Shown: positions 25,775 to 34,693 of the stretch, one piece after another | Layout: every line of letters starts with the position of its first letter | Numbering within the stretch: position 1 is the first letter of the stretch | Assembly: GCA_963973915.1 (NCBI GenBank) | Contig: CAXBBM010000005.1 | Coordinates: 62,001-126,000 of the forward strand | DNA from: Polycyclovorans sp002706265 | Lineage (GTDB): Bacteria > Pseudomonadota > Gammaproteobacteria > Nevskiales > Nevskiaceae | Length of the DNA stretch: 64,000 nucleotides | Direction of reading: 5' to 3' | Notes under the pieces: generated by a model | Database searches by the model: none | What the model was told of the DNA's origin: nothing | The model's input: the letters and a program-made list of their open reading frames with translations, nothing else | Translations under genes and position numbers: made by a program

Positions 25775-27499
25775 ATGAGTCTCTGGCTCTCAGGCATCGG
25801 CGTGTCGCGCGGGATCGCCATTGCCCGCGTGCAAAAGCTGCACGGCGCCGACCTCGATGCGCCCGAATACAGCCTGCAGCCGGGCGAGATCGACGCCGAG
25901 GTGGCGCGCTTCTCGCTGGCCATCGGGCGGGCGCGTGACCAGTTGCAGGCCATCAAGGCGCAGATTCCCAGCGGCACGCCCGGTGACATCACCGCGTTCA
26001 TCGACACCCACCTGCTGATGGTGGAAGACCGCTCCATCAGCGAAACGACCCTGCAGACGATCCGCGACCAGCGGATCAACGCCGAAGCCGCACTGCGGCG
26101 CGCGCGGGACGCACTGATGGATGTGTTCGAGCAGATGGACGACCCCTATCTGCGCACCCGCCGTGACGACGTGCAGCACGTTTGCGGGCGCGTGCTTGGC
26201 ATCTTGCTCAAGAGCGAGCGGCAACTGCCGGAGCGCAGCGAGCAGGCCGACCCGCTGGTGGTGGTGGCCGATGACATCACGCCGGCCGACATCATCCTGC
26301 TGGCGCAGCAACAGATTGCAGCCGTGGTCACCGAGTTTGGCGGGCCGCTGTCGCACACCGCCATCCTGGCCCGGTCACTGGGCATCCCCGCCATCGTCGG
26401 TCTGCGTGACGCGCGGCGCCTGCTCACCGACGGCGAGTGGATCATCGTCGACGGCGAAGCCGGGCACGTGCTGGCCGCGCCGGAAGAATCGGCCAAGCGT
26501 TTCTATCGCGAAAAACAGGCGCAACAGGCCGCGTATCGCGTCGAACTGAACAAGCTCAAGAACGAGCCCGCAACCTCGCTGGACGGCGTGCAGTGCCGTC
26601 TGCTGGCCAACATCGAGATGGCCGGCGATGCCGCCATGGCCGCCGAATATGGCGCCGAGGGCGTGGGCCTGTATCGCACCGAGTTCCTGTTCATGAACCG
26701 GGCCGGTCTGCCCACCGAAAGCGAGCAGTACGAGGCCTACTCCGCCATCATCTCGGCCGTCAGCGGCCCCATCACCATCCGCACGCTCGACCTGGGCGCC
26801 GACAAGCAGGTCGACTCCGGCCGCAGCCACGGGCCGACGCCCAACAACCCGGCGCTGGGTCTGCGTGCCATTCGTCTCTGCCTCAAGGAGCCGGACCTGT
26901 TTCGCACCCAGGTGCGCGCCCTGCTGCGCGCGGCCCGGCACGGCCGGGTCAAGATCATGCTGCCGATGATTTCCAGCCTGCACGAGTACCGTCAGGCCAC
27001 CGCCCTGATCGAGGCCGCGCGTGAGGAGTTGCTGCTGGAAGGCGTGCCCCTGGGCGAGCCGGTGGCGATCGGCGCCATGATCGAGGTCCCGGCGGCGGCC
27101 ATCGCGGCGCCCATGCTGGCGCGCTCAGCGCAGTTCTTCTCGATCGGCACCAACGACCTTATCCAGTACACGCTCGCCATCGACCGGGTCGATGACGAGG
27201 TCAACTATCTCTACGACCCGCTGCATCCGGCGGTGCTGCGGTTGATTGCGATGACCATCGAGGCCGGCGAGCAGGCCGGCATTCCCGTGGCCATGTGCGG
27301 TGAAATGGCCGGCGATGCGCGCTTCACCCGCCTGCTGCTGGGCTTGGGGCTGACCGAATTCTCGATGCACCCGTCCAGCGTGCTGGAGGTGAAACGCATC
27401 ATTCGCGAATCACGCGTCCAGGACCTGCGCCGCCGTGCCAAACGGTTACTGGCCTGTACCGACCCGGTCGAGATGCAGGAACTGCTCGAGCAATTCTGA
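25775..27499 (+). CDS. ptsI: PTS enzyme I (PEP-protein phosphotransferase)
   Basis: The 574-residue enzyme I transfers phosphate from PEP to HPr. The phosphohistidine is H194 in GGPLSHTAILAR. The C-terminal PEP-binding barrel carries GLYRTEFLFMNR, SIGTNDLIQYTLA and the active-site cysteine C508 (AMCGEMAGD). It lacks the N-terminal GAF domain of PtsP (EI-Ntr), so it is the ordinary EI form. The frame is open upstream; the ATG at 25775 gives the normal N-terminus. It ends the PTS run; chrA is convergent. Confidence 0.95.
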   Translation: MSLWLSGIGVSRGIAIARVQKLHGADLDAPEYSLQPGEIDAEVARFSLAIGRARDQLQAIKAQIPSGTPGDITAFIDTHLLMVEDRSISETTLQTIRDQRINAEAALRRARDALMDVFEQMDDPYLRTRRDDVQHVCGRVLGILLKSERQLPERSEQADPLVVVADDITPADIILLAQQQIAAVVTEFGGPLSHTAILARSLGIPAIVGLRDARRLLTDGEWIIVDGEAGHVLAAPEESAKRFYREKQAQQAAYRVELNKLKNEPATSLDGVQCRLLANIEMAGDAAMAAEYGAEGVGLYRTEFLFMNRAGLPTESEQYEAYSAIISAVSGPITIRTLDLGADKQVDSGRSHGPTPNNPALGLRAIRLCLKEPDLFRTQVRALLRAARHGRVKIMLPMISSLHEYRQATALIEAAREELLLEGVPLGEPVAIGAMIEVPAAAIAAPMLARSAQFFSIGTNDLIQYTLAIDRVDDEVNYLYDPLHPAVLRLIAMTIEAGEQAGIPVAMCGEMAGDARFTRLLLGLGLTEFSMHPSSVLEVKRIIRESRVQDLRRRAKRLLACTDPVEMQELLEQF

Positions 27500-27655
27500 T
27501 TGTCGCGAGATCGAGGGGACACGGTCGTGAACCCGGCAGAGACAAAGCGTCGGAGGCGCAAGCGGCGTCAGGAAGGAGGCGACAACAGCCGCAATGCCGA
27601 AGCGTCCTCCCTTGAGAAGCCGGCGCCTGATGCATGTCCATGCGGAGCGCGCGAA

Positions 27656-28993
27656 TCAGACGAGGTGCAGCACCAGCCCCGCCGCGCCGCAGGCCAGCAG
27701 CGTGCGGATCAGTCCGAGGTGAAAACGCAGCATCGCCAGCATGGCTGCGGTTGCCAGCAGCAGCGCGGCAAAGTCCAGCGAGGCCGGGTTGGGCACCGAC
27801 AGACTCAGGCCATAGCCCTGCCAGGTGTCCACGTCGGCGAACAGCACGTGCAGGGCGAACCACACCGACAGGTTGAGGATCACCCCCACCACCGCCGCCG
27901 TGATGGCGGTGAGCGCCGCCGACAGCCAGCGATTGCCGCGCAGGCGCTCGATGTAGGGCGCGCCCAGGAAAATCCACAGGAAGCAGGGCACGAAGGTCAC
28001 CCAGGTCGACAAGGTCGCGCCCAGCACGCCGGCCAGCAGCGGGTCCAGCGTGCCGGGATCGCGGTAGGCGCCGAGGAAGCCGACGTAGGTCAGCACCAGA
28101 ATCAGCGGCCCCGGCGTGGTCTCGGCAAGGGCCAGGCCCTGCACCATTTCGCCCGGCGCCAGCCAGCCGTACTGCTCGACCGCCTGCTGCGCCATGTAGG
28201 CCAGCACCGCGTAGGCGCCGCCGAAGGTGACCACCGCCATCTGGCTGAAAAAAATCGACTCCTGGGTAAACACATGCTGCGGTCCAAGCTGGGTCCACAG
28301 CAGCACCACCGGCGTCAACCACAGCAGCAGGCCGACGCACAGCACCGTCAGCAGGCGGCGCAGGCTGGGCTGCGCGTGGTCGGGCACCGGCTCGGCCAAC
28401 GCTTCGCCGGGGTCGCCCGTCTTGTCCCCCAACGAGAAGAACTGCGGCGCCCAGCGCGCCCCGGCCAGGCCGATCAGCCCGGCCGCCAGCACGATCAGCG
28501 GGAACGGCGCCGCGAACGCGAAGATGGCCACGAACGAGGCCACCGCCAGCAGCTTCATCGCGCGATTCTTCAGCGCCTTCCTGCCCACCCGAATCACCGC
28601 CTCGATGACGATGGCCAGCGTCGCCGCCTGCATGCCGAACAGCAGGCCCTGCATCCAGTCCAGCTCGCCGTAGCGCACATACAGCACCGCGATGCCAAGG
28701 ATGATCAGAAACCCCGGCAGGATGAACAGCAGGCCCGCCACCAGCCCGCCCCAGGTACGGTGCTGCAGCCAGCCGATGTAGGTGGCGAGCTGCTGCGCCT
28801 CCGGCCCCGGCAGCAACATGCAGTAGTTGAGCGCGTGCAAGAAGCGCGTCTCGCTGATCCAGCGCCGCTCCTCCACCAGAATCCGATGCATCAGCGCGAT
28901 CTGCCCCGCCGGCCCGCCGAAGTTGATGAAGCCGATCTTCAGCCACACGCGGAAGGCCTCCCAGAAACCGGGGACCGGCGGGGCGGCGCTCAT
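27656..28993 (-). CDS. chrA: Chromate transporter ChrA
   Basis: The 445-residue inner-membrane protein is built of two homologous CHR halves, each starting with a glycine-rich motif (GFINFGGPAGQIALMH near the N-terminus and TFGGAYAVLAYM in the second half). About 10-12 membrane helices are predicted. Such long ChrA proteins export chromate. I take the ATG at 28993, which overlaps the stop of the superoxide dismutase gene by 4 bases, giving a two-gene operon. No chrB regulator gene is present. Confidence 0.92.
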   Translation of the reverse strand: MSAAPPVPGFWEAFRVWLKIGFINFGGPAGQIALMHRILVEERRWISETRFLHALNYCMLLPGPEAQQLATYIGWLQHRTWGGLVAGLLFILPGFLIILGIAVLYVRYGELDWMQGLLFGMQAATLAIVIEAVIRVGRKALKNRAMKLLAVASFVAIFAFAAPFPLIVLAAGLIGLAGARWAPQFFSLGDKTGDPGEALAEPVPDHAQPSLRRLLTVLCVGLLLWLTPVVLLWTQLGPQHVFTQESIFFSQMAVVTFGGAYAVLAYMAQQAVEQYGWLAPGEMVQGLALAETTPGPLILVLTYVGFLGAYRDPGTLDPLLAGVLGATLSTWVTFVPCFLWIFLGAPYIERLRGNRWLSAALTAITAAVVGVILNLSVWFALHVLFADVDTWQGYGLSLSVPNPASLDFAALLLATAAMLAMLRFHLGLIRTLLACGAAGLVLHLV

Positions 28994-29739
28994 GCGCGCA
29001 CCATTGCGGCAGCGGCGCGCAGCGCCGCTTCGAAACGCTGCTCGACGATCTCCCAGTCGACATTGGCCAGGAAGGCGTCGAGGTACTTGGCCGCCGCGCT
29101 GCCGTAGTCCAGGTGATAGCTGTGCTCGTACATGTCCAGCACCAGCAGCGGCAGGCCGCCGATGGCGCCGTGCATGTGGTCCCAGGCCCACTGGTTGCGC
29201 AGCTCGCCGCTGCAAGCGTTGAAACTCAGCACGCACCAGCCGGCGCCGCCGGAGAGCGACATCGCGGTGCGGCGGAACTCCGCCTCCCAGGCCTCGACGC
29301 TGCCATAAGCGGCGGCGAGTGCGCGCGCCAGCGCCCCGCCCGGACGACCGTCGCCGCCGAGGTTGTCGAAATAGTGCTCGTGCAGGATCACCGAGCCGAC
29401 GCGGTGCAACTCCTCGCGCTTGAGCCCGCCGTAGACGATGGCGGGAAAATCAGCCTCGGCCATCGCCGCCGCAAGGCGCGCCTCGATCAGGTTCAGCGTC
29501 TTCACCGAACCGATGTAGTTGTTCTCCCAGTGGGAGCGGATCAGGCGCTCCGACAGGCCGCGCAGCTTGGCGGGATCAAAGCGCAGGGGACGCGGCTGGA
29601 GGTTGCCGCGAAAGACCTTGGGAATGGTGAGGGATGCGGGTGAAGGGGTTTCGGGGGCCGCAGCCGTGGCGGCCAGCAGCGGCGCGCTGGCGCTGGCCAA
29701 CATGACGCCGAGGGCGTCCCGACGGGTGATGGGGTTCAT
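28990..29739 (-). CDS. Tat-exported Fe/Mn superoxide dismutase, ChrC-like
   Basis: The protein is about 249 residues with a twin-arginine signal (ITRRDALGVML, then an alanine-rich h-region), so export in folded form is likely. The SOD metal ligands are visible: SHWENNYIGS, ILHEHYFDNL, and VLDMYEHSYHLDYG containing the Asp and His ligands. It should dismutate superoxide in the periplasm. In known chromate operons chrC encodes an Fe-SOD next to chrA, which supports a joint role, since chromate reduction makes superoxide. The ATG at 29739 starts exactly at the Tat signal. Confidence 0.85.
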   Translation of the reverse strand: MNPITRRDALGVMLASASAPLLAATAAAPETPSPASLTIPKVFRGNLQPRPLRFDPAKLRGLSERLIRSHWENNYIGSVKTLNLIEARLAAAMAEADFPAIVYGGLKREELHRVGSVILHEHYFDNLGGDGRPGGALARALAAAYGSVEAWEAEFRRTAMSLSGGAGWCVLSFNACSGELRNQWAWDHMHGAIGGLPLLVLDMYEHSYHLDYGSAAAKYLDAFLANVDWEIVEQRFEAALRAAAAMVRA

Positions 29740-30219
29740 GACGAAATACTCCGGATAGGGATGGAACGACGTGCGGCGCAAGCGCGCCACGGGGGTGATG
29801 TCCATCTCGGAGCAGGCGGGTCACGGCCGCGCGACGGCGAACCCGGAAACCGCATCGACAGCACCATGTCCACAAACAAGCCCCCTCATTAATGCAGATG
29901 AGATCAGGAGCAGGTCTTGGACGGCGAGCCGTCTGGAAGGGGCGCCTGTAGCCCCACTGCCACAGTACCATGCAACGCGGCAGCGGGCGACGTCAGCTTA
30001 CGGTCACGATCAGAACGCTCGAAGAACGGCGCTAAAACGACGAAGCGATGTTTCGGGGCTTCATGATCTGTGCGCCTACCGAACTCCGGTCGCCGAAGAC
30101 CGCCAGAAAGACGAATCACCGACGTCGTGCCGGCGCGGAGGCCAGCAACGCCCTAGGAAAGGTCAATCTGAGTGAAGCGCTACCGGCAGAGGAATGGATT
30201 TCCCTTGCCCCACTCGACC
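29740..30219. other. 480-base intergenic stretch without a convincing gene
   Basis: This gap lies between the SOD gene and the copper-chaperone gene. Open frames of up to about 130 codons exist on both strands, but none has a ribosome-binding site, a recognisable motif or consistent codon use. Two small inverted repeats occur: GACGGC / GCCGTC at 29920-29933 and GGGGC / GCCCC shortly after. It may be an eroded gene or an upstream control region for the SOD-chrA operon. Confidence 0.5.
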
Positions 30220-30711
30220 TCAATGATGGGCGGCTTCACCGGTCACCGGCGCGACGGCGCGCACGGGCGCCTTGATCTCAACCGCATCGGCGCCCTCGAA
30301 CACCAGCCGCAGGGTCACCTCATCGCCTGCCGCCAAGGCCACCGGTGGGGCCATCAGCATCAGGTGGATGCCGCCCGGCGCCAAGCTCACCGGCTGGCCG
30401 GGGTCGAGCAGCACGCCGTCGGTCAGCGGGCGCATCTGCATCACACCGTCGACGGTGCGCTGCTCGTGAATCTCCACACGGGCCGCGGCCGGGGCTTCAA
30501 CGGCCACCAGCCGCAGGGGCTGATCCGAGGTATTGGTCAGGGTCAGGTATCCGCCCGCCACCGCCGCACCCGGCGGCGTCGCCCGCACCCAGGCATCGCC
30601 GACGGTCACCCTGGGGCGCGTGGCGTCGGGCGCGGTGTCGCCCGATCGGCAGGCGGCGATACTGGACAGGATCAACAGAACAAGCGCAGCCACACGAACA
30701 CTGGCGAACAT
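30220..30711 (-). CDS. PCu(A)C periplasmic copper chaperone lipoprotein
   Basis: The 163-residue protein has a lipoprotein signal ending SSIAAC and the PCu(A)C copper-binding pattern: VEIHEQR, then VMQMRPL, then GGIHLMLM, with His/Met ligands. Members of this family deliver copper to cytochrome oxidase or help copper handling in the periplasm. The C-terminal EAAHH could add metal binding. No SCO or oxidase gene is near. It is divergent from the AbgT transporter gene. Confidence 0.9.
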   Translation of the reverse strand: MFASVRVAALVLLILSSIAACRSGDTAPDATRPRVTVGDAWVRATPPGAAVAGGYLTLTNTSDQPLRLVAVEAPAAARVEIHEQRTVDGVMQMRPLTDGVLLDPGQPVSLAPGGIHLMLMAPPVALAAGDEVTLRLVFEGADAVEIKAPVRAVAPVTGEAAHH

Positions 30712-30806
30712 CGATTCATCTCGAAAGCGGGGACTCTATGCTCCACCAAAGTGAGGCCCCGTGCAGGCCGCTGGACAGGAACACCCCCCGCGGGCGATAA
30801 GGCCCC

Positions 30807-32285
30807 ATGCTCGCCACCATTGAACGTCTGGGCAATCGACTGCCCGATCCCGCCATCCTGTTTGTCTGGTTGCTGCTGATCGTCTGGGGGGCATCCTGGG
30901 CCCTGGCGGGGATCGACTGGAACCTGATCGACCCGCGAGACGGCGCGCCGCTGGTGGTGCGCAATCAGCTGACCGGCGAGGCCCTGACCACGTTCCTGTC
31001 CAACGTGGTGCCCACATTCGCGCACTTCCATCCGGTCGGCGTGGTGCTGGTCGCCATGCTCGGCATCGGCGTGGCGGAGCGCACCGGCTTCATCCACGCC
31101 GGGCTGCGCGGCATGCTGGCCATCACCTCGCCACGCCTGCTGACGCCGATGCTGATTCTGGTGGCCATTGCCAGTCACAGCGCCGCCGACGCCGGTTATG
31201 TGCTGGTCATTCCCCTCGGCGGCGTGCTGTTCTATGCCGCCGGCCGCCACCCCCTGGCGGGCATTGGCGCGGCGTTCGCCGGAGTGTCTGGCGGCTACTC
31301 GGCCAATTTTCTGCCCTCGTCCCTGGACCCTTTGCTGGCCGGGCTGACCCAGGCGGCCGGTCAATTGATCGACCCGGACCTGGCCATCAACCCGCTCAAC
31401 AACTACTTTTTCACCGCCGCGTCATCACTGCTGATCGTTGGACTCGGGTGGTGGATCACCGATCGCGTCGTCGAGCCACGCCTGCGCGGCACGGCGGTTG
31501 ACGGTGACATTCAGGACCTGCCAAAGCTCACGCCGCTGGCCGATGCCGAGCAGCGCGCGCTGCGCGTGGCCGGCCTGGTGATGCTCGCGGGCCTTGCGGC
31601 CCTGGTGCTGACCACCCTGCCCGGCGGCTCGCCCTGGCGCGGCCCTGATGGCGGCCTCACCGAAGCCGGCGCGCCCTTGATGCGTTCGCTGGTGGCGCTG
31701 ATCTTCATCCTGTTTCTGTTGCCGGGCGTCACCTATGGCGTCATCGCCGGCACCGTCAAAACCCATCGCGACGTGATCGCGGGGATGACCTGGGCCATGC
31801 AGAGCATGGGCTACTACCTGGTCATCATGTTTTTCATTGCCCAGTTCGTTGCCGCGTTCGGCAACTCGAACCTGGGCGTTCTGCTGGCGCTCAAGGGTGC
31901 ACAGGCCCTGCAGGCCCTTGCGCTGCCGGCGGCCATCACCGTGGTCGGCATGGTGCTGCTCACCGGACTGCTGAACCTGTTCGTCGGCTCGGCCTCGGCC
32001 AAGTGGGCGCTGATGGGCCCGGTGCTGGTGCCGATGCTGATGCAACTGGGCATCTCGCCCGACCTGACCCAGGCGGCGTATCGCATCGGTGACTCGTCGA
32101 CCAACATCATCACCCCGCTGATGCCGTACTTTCCGCTGATCGTGGTGTTCTGCCAGCGCTACGTGCGCGGCACCGGCATCGGCACCCTGACCGCCCTGAT
32201 GCTGCCGTACGCGGCGACCTTCCTGTCGGTCTGGACTCTTTTTCTGCTGCTGTACTGGCGCGCGGGGTTGCCACTGGGGTTCTGA
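30807..32285 (+). CDS. AbgT-family transporter
   Basis: The 492-residue inner-membrane protein has about 10-12 helices. It shows the AbgT family pattern, with AIASHSAADAGYVLVIPL, GVSGGYSANFLPSSLDPLL and, near the end, GSASAKWALMGPVLVPML. Family members were described as p-aminobenzoyl-glutamate importers (AbgT) and as sulfonamide/drug exporters (MtrF, YdaH). No abgA/abgB hydrolase genes are adjacent, so the direction and substrate are open. It is convergent with the DUF1302 gene across 60 bases holding a small GC hairpin. Confidence 0.9.
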   Translation: MLATIERLGNRLPDPAILFVWLLLIVWGASWALAGIDWNLIDPRDGAPLVVRNQLTGEALTTFLSNVVPTFAHFHPVGVVLVAMLGIGVAERTGFIHAGLRGMLAITSPRLLTPMLILVAIASHSAADAGYVLVIPLGGVLFYAAGRHPLAGIGAAFAGVSGGYSANFLPSSLDPLLAGLTQAAGQLIDPDLAINPLNNYFFTAASSLLIVGLGWWITDRVVEPRLRGTAVDGDIQDLPKLTPLADAEQRALRVAGLVMLAGLAALVLTTLPGGSPWRGPDGGLTEAGAPLMRSLVALIFILFLLPGVTYGVIAGTVKTHRDVIAGMTWAMQSMGYYLVIMFFIAQFVAAFGNSNLGVLLALKGAQALQALALPAAITVVGMVLLTGLLNLFVGSASAKWALMGPVLVPMLMQLGISPDLTQAAYRIGDSSTNIITPLMPYFPLIVVFCQRYVRGTGIGTLTALMLPYAATFLSVWTLFLLLYWRAGLPLGF

Positions 32286-32345
32286 GGCCTTGGGCGCTGA
32301 CTCCGCACCGCCGCGGATGCGGCAGCGCAGATCGGGGCAATCGGG

Positions 32346-34511
32346 CTAGAAATTGTAGGTGACGTTGATTGCCGCATTGTCGCGATCGCGACGGGTGTTG
32401 AACTGCCCGCCGCCCCAGAACCACTGGTACTGGAAGCGCAGGTTGAGGTCCTGTCCGATCAGCACATTGGTCGACAGGATGGCTTCTTTGCGCCCTTCGA
32501 CGAAGTTCTGCGACGGAAACGGTGCCGTGCCGCCCACATCCCAGCCGGCGATGAGCTGCGGAAAATAGTTGAAGCCAAACAGGCGGCTGTTGTACTCGCC
32601 GCGAATGATGGTCCGCAGCCCCCATGAGAACGGCGTCGCAAAGCCGTCGGTCTGCTGTGTGGGGTTGAGCCGGCGCGCGCATTCGGCGACCGGCGTGTCG
32701 GGCGAGCCTGAGCAGTCGGCACCGGGGCTGGCGTGGGTGCGGTTCACGTATCCGGTTTCAAACTGCAGCACATCACGACCGGGCATGCCCTGCACGTAGG
32801 TGGCGCCGACTTCGGCAATGATCAGCAGCTGGTCGGCGCCAATCGGGTTGGAGGAAAGACCCCGGATGCCGGTGAAGCCCATCTGGTGCACCTTCATCTC
32901 TTCCCAGCCGTTGATGACCTGCCCCGGCTGCACGCGCTCGTCGCCCCGGTAGCGTTGCAAGAAGCTGGGAATGGCATCGGTGGACGCGGGAAACGTGGAC
33001 GCGCCCAGCTCGGCCACTGCACCCAGGTCAATCACGCCCAGGTCGGGGCCCAGCGGCATCAGCGCACCCAGCAGGTCGCCCACCACCGGCAATGCATTGA
33101 GCTGATTGGCGGGAAACGCGGGCTGCAGTCCGTAATAGAGCACGTCGGTCAGTTGCACCAGCAACGGCAGGTTCGGCCGGTAGACGTATTCGCCCGCCAG
33201 CGACCAGCGGCCCACGTTGGTGTTGAAGCTGAGGCCGTACATCTGGATGTCTTCGGGGTAGATCAGGTTGATCCCCACCGTGTCGATCGGCAGGGGCTCG
33301 CGTTCGGGGTTGTGCTGGTCCTGACGGCCCAGCAGGGCGCCGTTGAAGCCGCGGCAATCGGCAATGGCTTCCACCAGATTGGCCGAATCGGCACGGCCGT
33401 TGGTTTCCACCCGCAGGCACGACGCGTCGGTGGCGCGCACCTGCGCCAGGGGCAGGCGGCTGTGGTAGTTCATGGCGTAGGCGTTGAGCTCGGTGCCGCC
33501 ATTCAACCACTCGGCGTAGTAACTGATCTTGGCGCCGAACTGGCCACCGTCGCGAGGCTCGATCTCAGGGCCGACCAAACTGGTCGTCGAGCTGCTCGAA
33601 ATCTGCCCCAACGCACCCGCAAACCGGAACGCCTGGTCGGGGTCTTCCCCAAACTGGCCCAGCGACACCGCCGCGAAGTCCCCTTCGATCAGGTCCAGGT
33701 CGGAGAAGAACTGGCCTCGCGCATCAGGCTGCGCGCCCTTCCACTGCAGCTGGTAGAACACTTCGGCCGACAGGCTGGGCGCCAGCTCCATGCCCAGGGT
33801 CAGCAGCGGGACCGGCAAGAAGATCTCGTTGAACTCGACGCCGGGGAAGCGCAGAAACGCTTGGCTGGGTGGGCTCACTTCGTTGATCGAGTTGATGGCC
33901 ACCAGGGTGCTTTCACCCCAGCGCAGATACTGGTTGCCGATCGAGACGCTGACGAACCGGTCGGCGATGGAAAACTCGCGGGTCACGAAGGCCTCGAACA
34001 GCTCGACCCCCAGCGCGCTGACGTCTTCCACCCGCTCGGGCCGATCCACGCGCGAAGGCTGAAAGCGCGTGTCGTTGTTGCGCTCTTCGAAGTCGTGGTT
34101 GACGGGGTCGTAATAGCCCAGCGCGCGGAACCGCCCGAACCAATTTCCAAATTCCAGCGACCAGTCGGTGCTGAGCCGGATCGGCGCCGAGACCACATCG
34201 TGCTTCTGATAATTGATGTTGCCATCGTCGCTGTTGACGGCGCTGAAAGCGCCCGGCGCGTCGATGAGCCGCTGGTTCGGTGCCGGGTCGCCGGTGAACG
34301 ACAGGCAGTTGTCGAAACACAGATCCTGCTGCCCCGGCACATTCAGCTTGCCAAGCAGGTCGGTGGCGGGATCCTGCATGCGGATGCCGATGCCGGCACT
34401 GAAGGCATTCTTGCTGGTGGCCGAAAACGACCCGATCTGCACCTCGAAGGCCGCTGCGGGCAACGACGAAAACAGCAGCGCAGCGACGACAGACAATCCG
34501 CAACATTTCAT
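32346..34511 (-). CDS. DUF1302 outer-membrane-type protein
   Basis: The 721-residue exported protein has a signal peptide and ends in an aromatic residue (NVTYNF), as outer-membrane beta-barrels do. The start EVQIGSFSATSKNAFSAG, the DWSLEFGNWFGRFRALGYYDP segment and the long amphipathic strands fit DUF1302. In many bacteria DUF1302 and DUF1329 genes occur together and are linked to hydrophobic-substrate transport or use. GAGGGAG lies 7 bases before the chosen ATG at 34511. It is divergent from the AraC regulator gene. Confidence 0.85.
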   Translation of the reverse strand: MKCCGLSVVAALLFSSLPAAAFEVQIGSFSATSKNAFSAGIGIRMQDPATDLLGKLNVPGQQDLCFDNCLSFTGDPAPNQRLIDAPGAFSAVNSDDGNINYQKHDVVSAPIRLSTDWSLEFGNWFGRFRALGYYDPVNHDFEERNNDTRFQPSRVDRPERVEDVSALGVELFEAFVTREFSIADRFVSVSIGNQYLRWGESTLVAINSINEVSPPSQAFLRFPGVEFNEIFLPVPLLTLGMELAPSLSAEVFYQLQWKGAQPDARGQFFSDLDLIEGDFAAVSLGQFGEDPDQAFRFAGALGQISSSSTTSLVGPEIEPRDGGQFGAKISYYAEWLNGGTELNAYAMNYHSRLPLAQVRATDASCLRVETNGRADSANLVEAIADCRGFNGALLGRQDQHNPEREPLPIDTVGINLIYPEDIQMYGLSFNTNVGRWSLAGEYVYRPNLPLLVQLTDVLYYGLQPAFPANQLNALPVVGDLLGALMPLGPDLGVIDLGAVAELGASTFPASTDAIPSFLQRYRGDERVQPGQVINGWEEMKVHQMGFTGIRGLSSNPIGADQLLIIAEVGATYVQGMPGRDVLQFETGYVNRTHASPGADCSGSPDTPVAECARRLNPTQQTDGFATPFSWGLRTIIRGEYNSRLFGFNYFPQLIAGWDVGGTAPFPSQNFVEGRKEAILSTNVLIGQDLNLRFQYQWFWGGGQFNTRRDRDNAAINVTYNF

Positions 34512-34693
34512 GGCTTTCTCCCTCATTATTGTGTGACGCTGCGGCTGCGGCACCCGTCTCTGGCGCATCAATGGGCGGGTTCAGATGTGCTAAAGGTATC
34601 AGCGCTCCATGCGAGTGCAACACGATTTCGGGTCATTCACGTTGGCGGCAACGCCACTCCACTGCGTCTCTCCAATCCATTACAACGAAAACG

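Noticed and set aside
32310..32323. Bidirectional terminator between the AbgT and DUF1302 genes
   Set aside because: Only a 5-bp GC stem with a 4-base loop and no T-run on either side; too weak to annotate.
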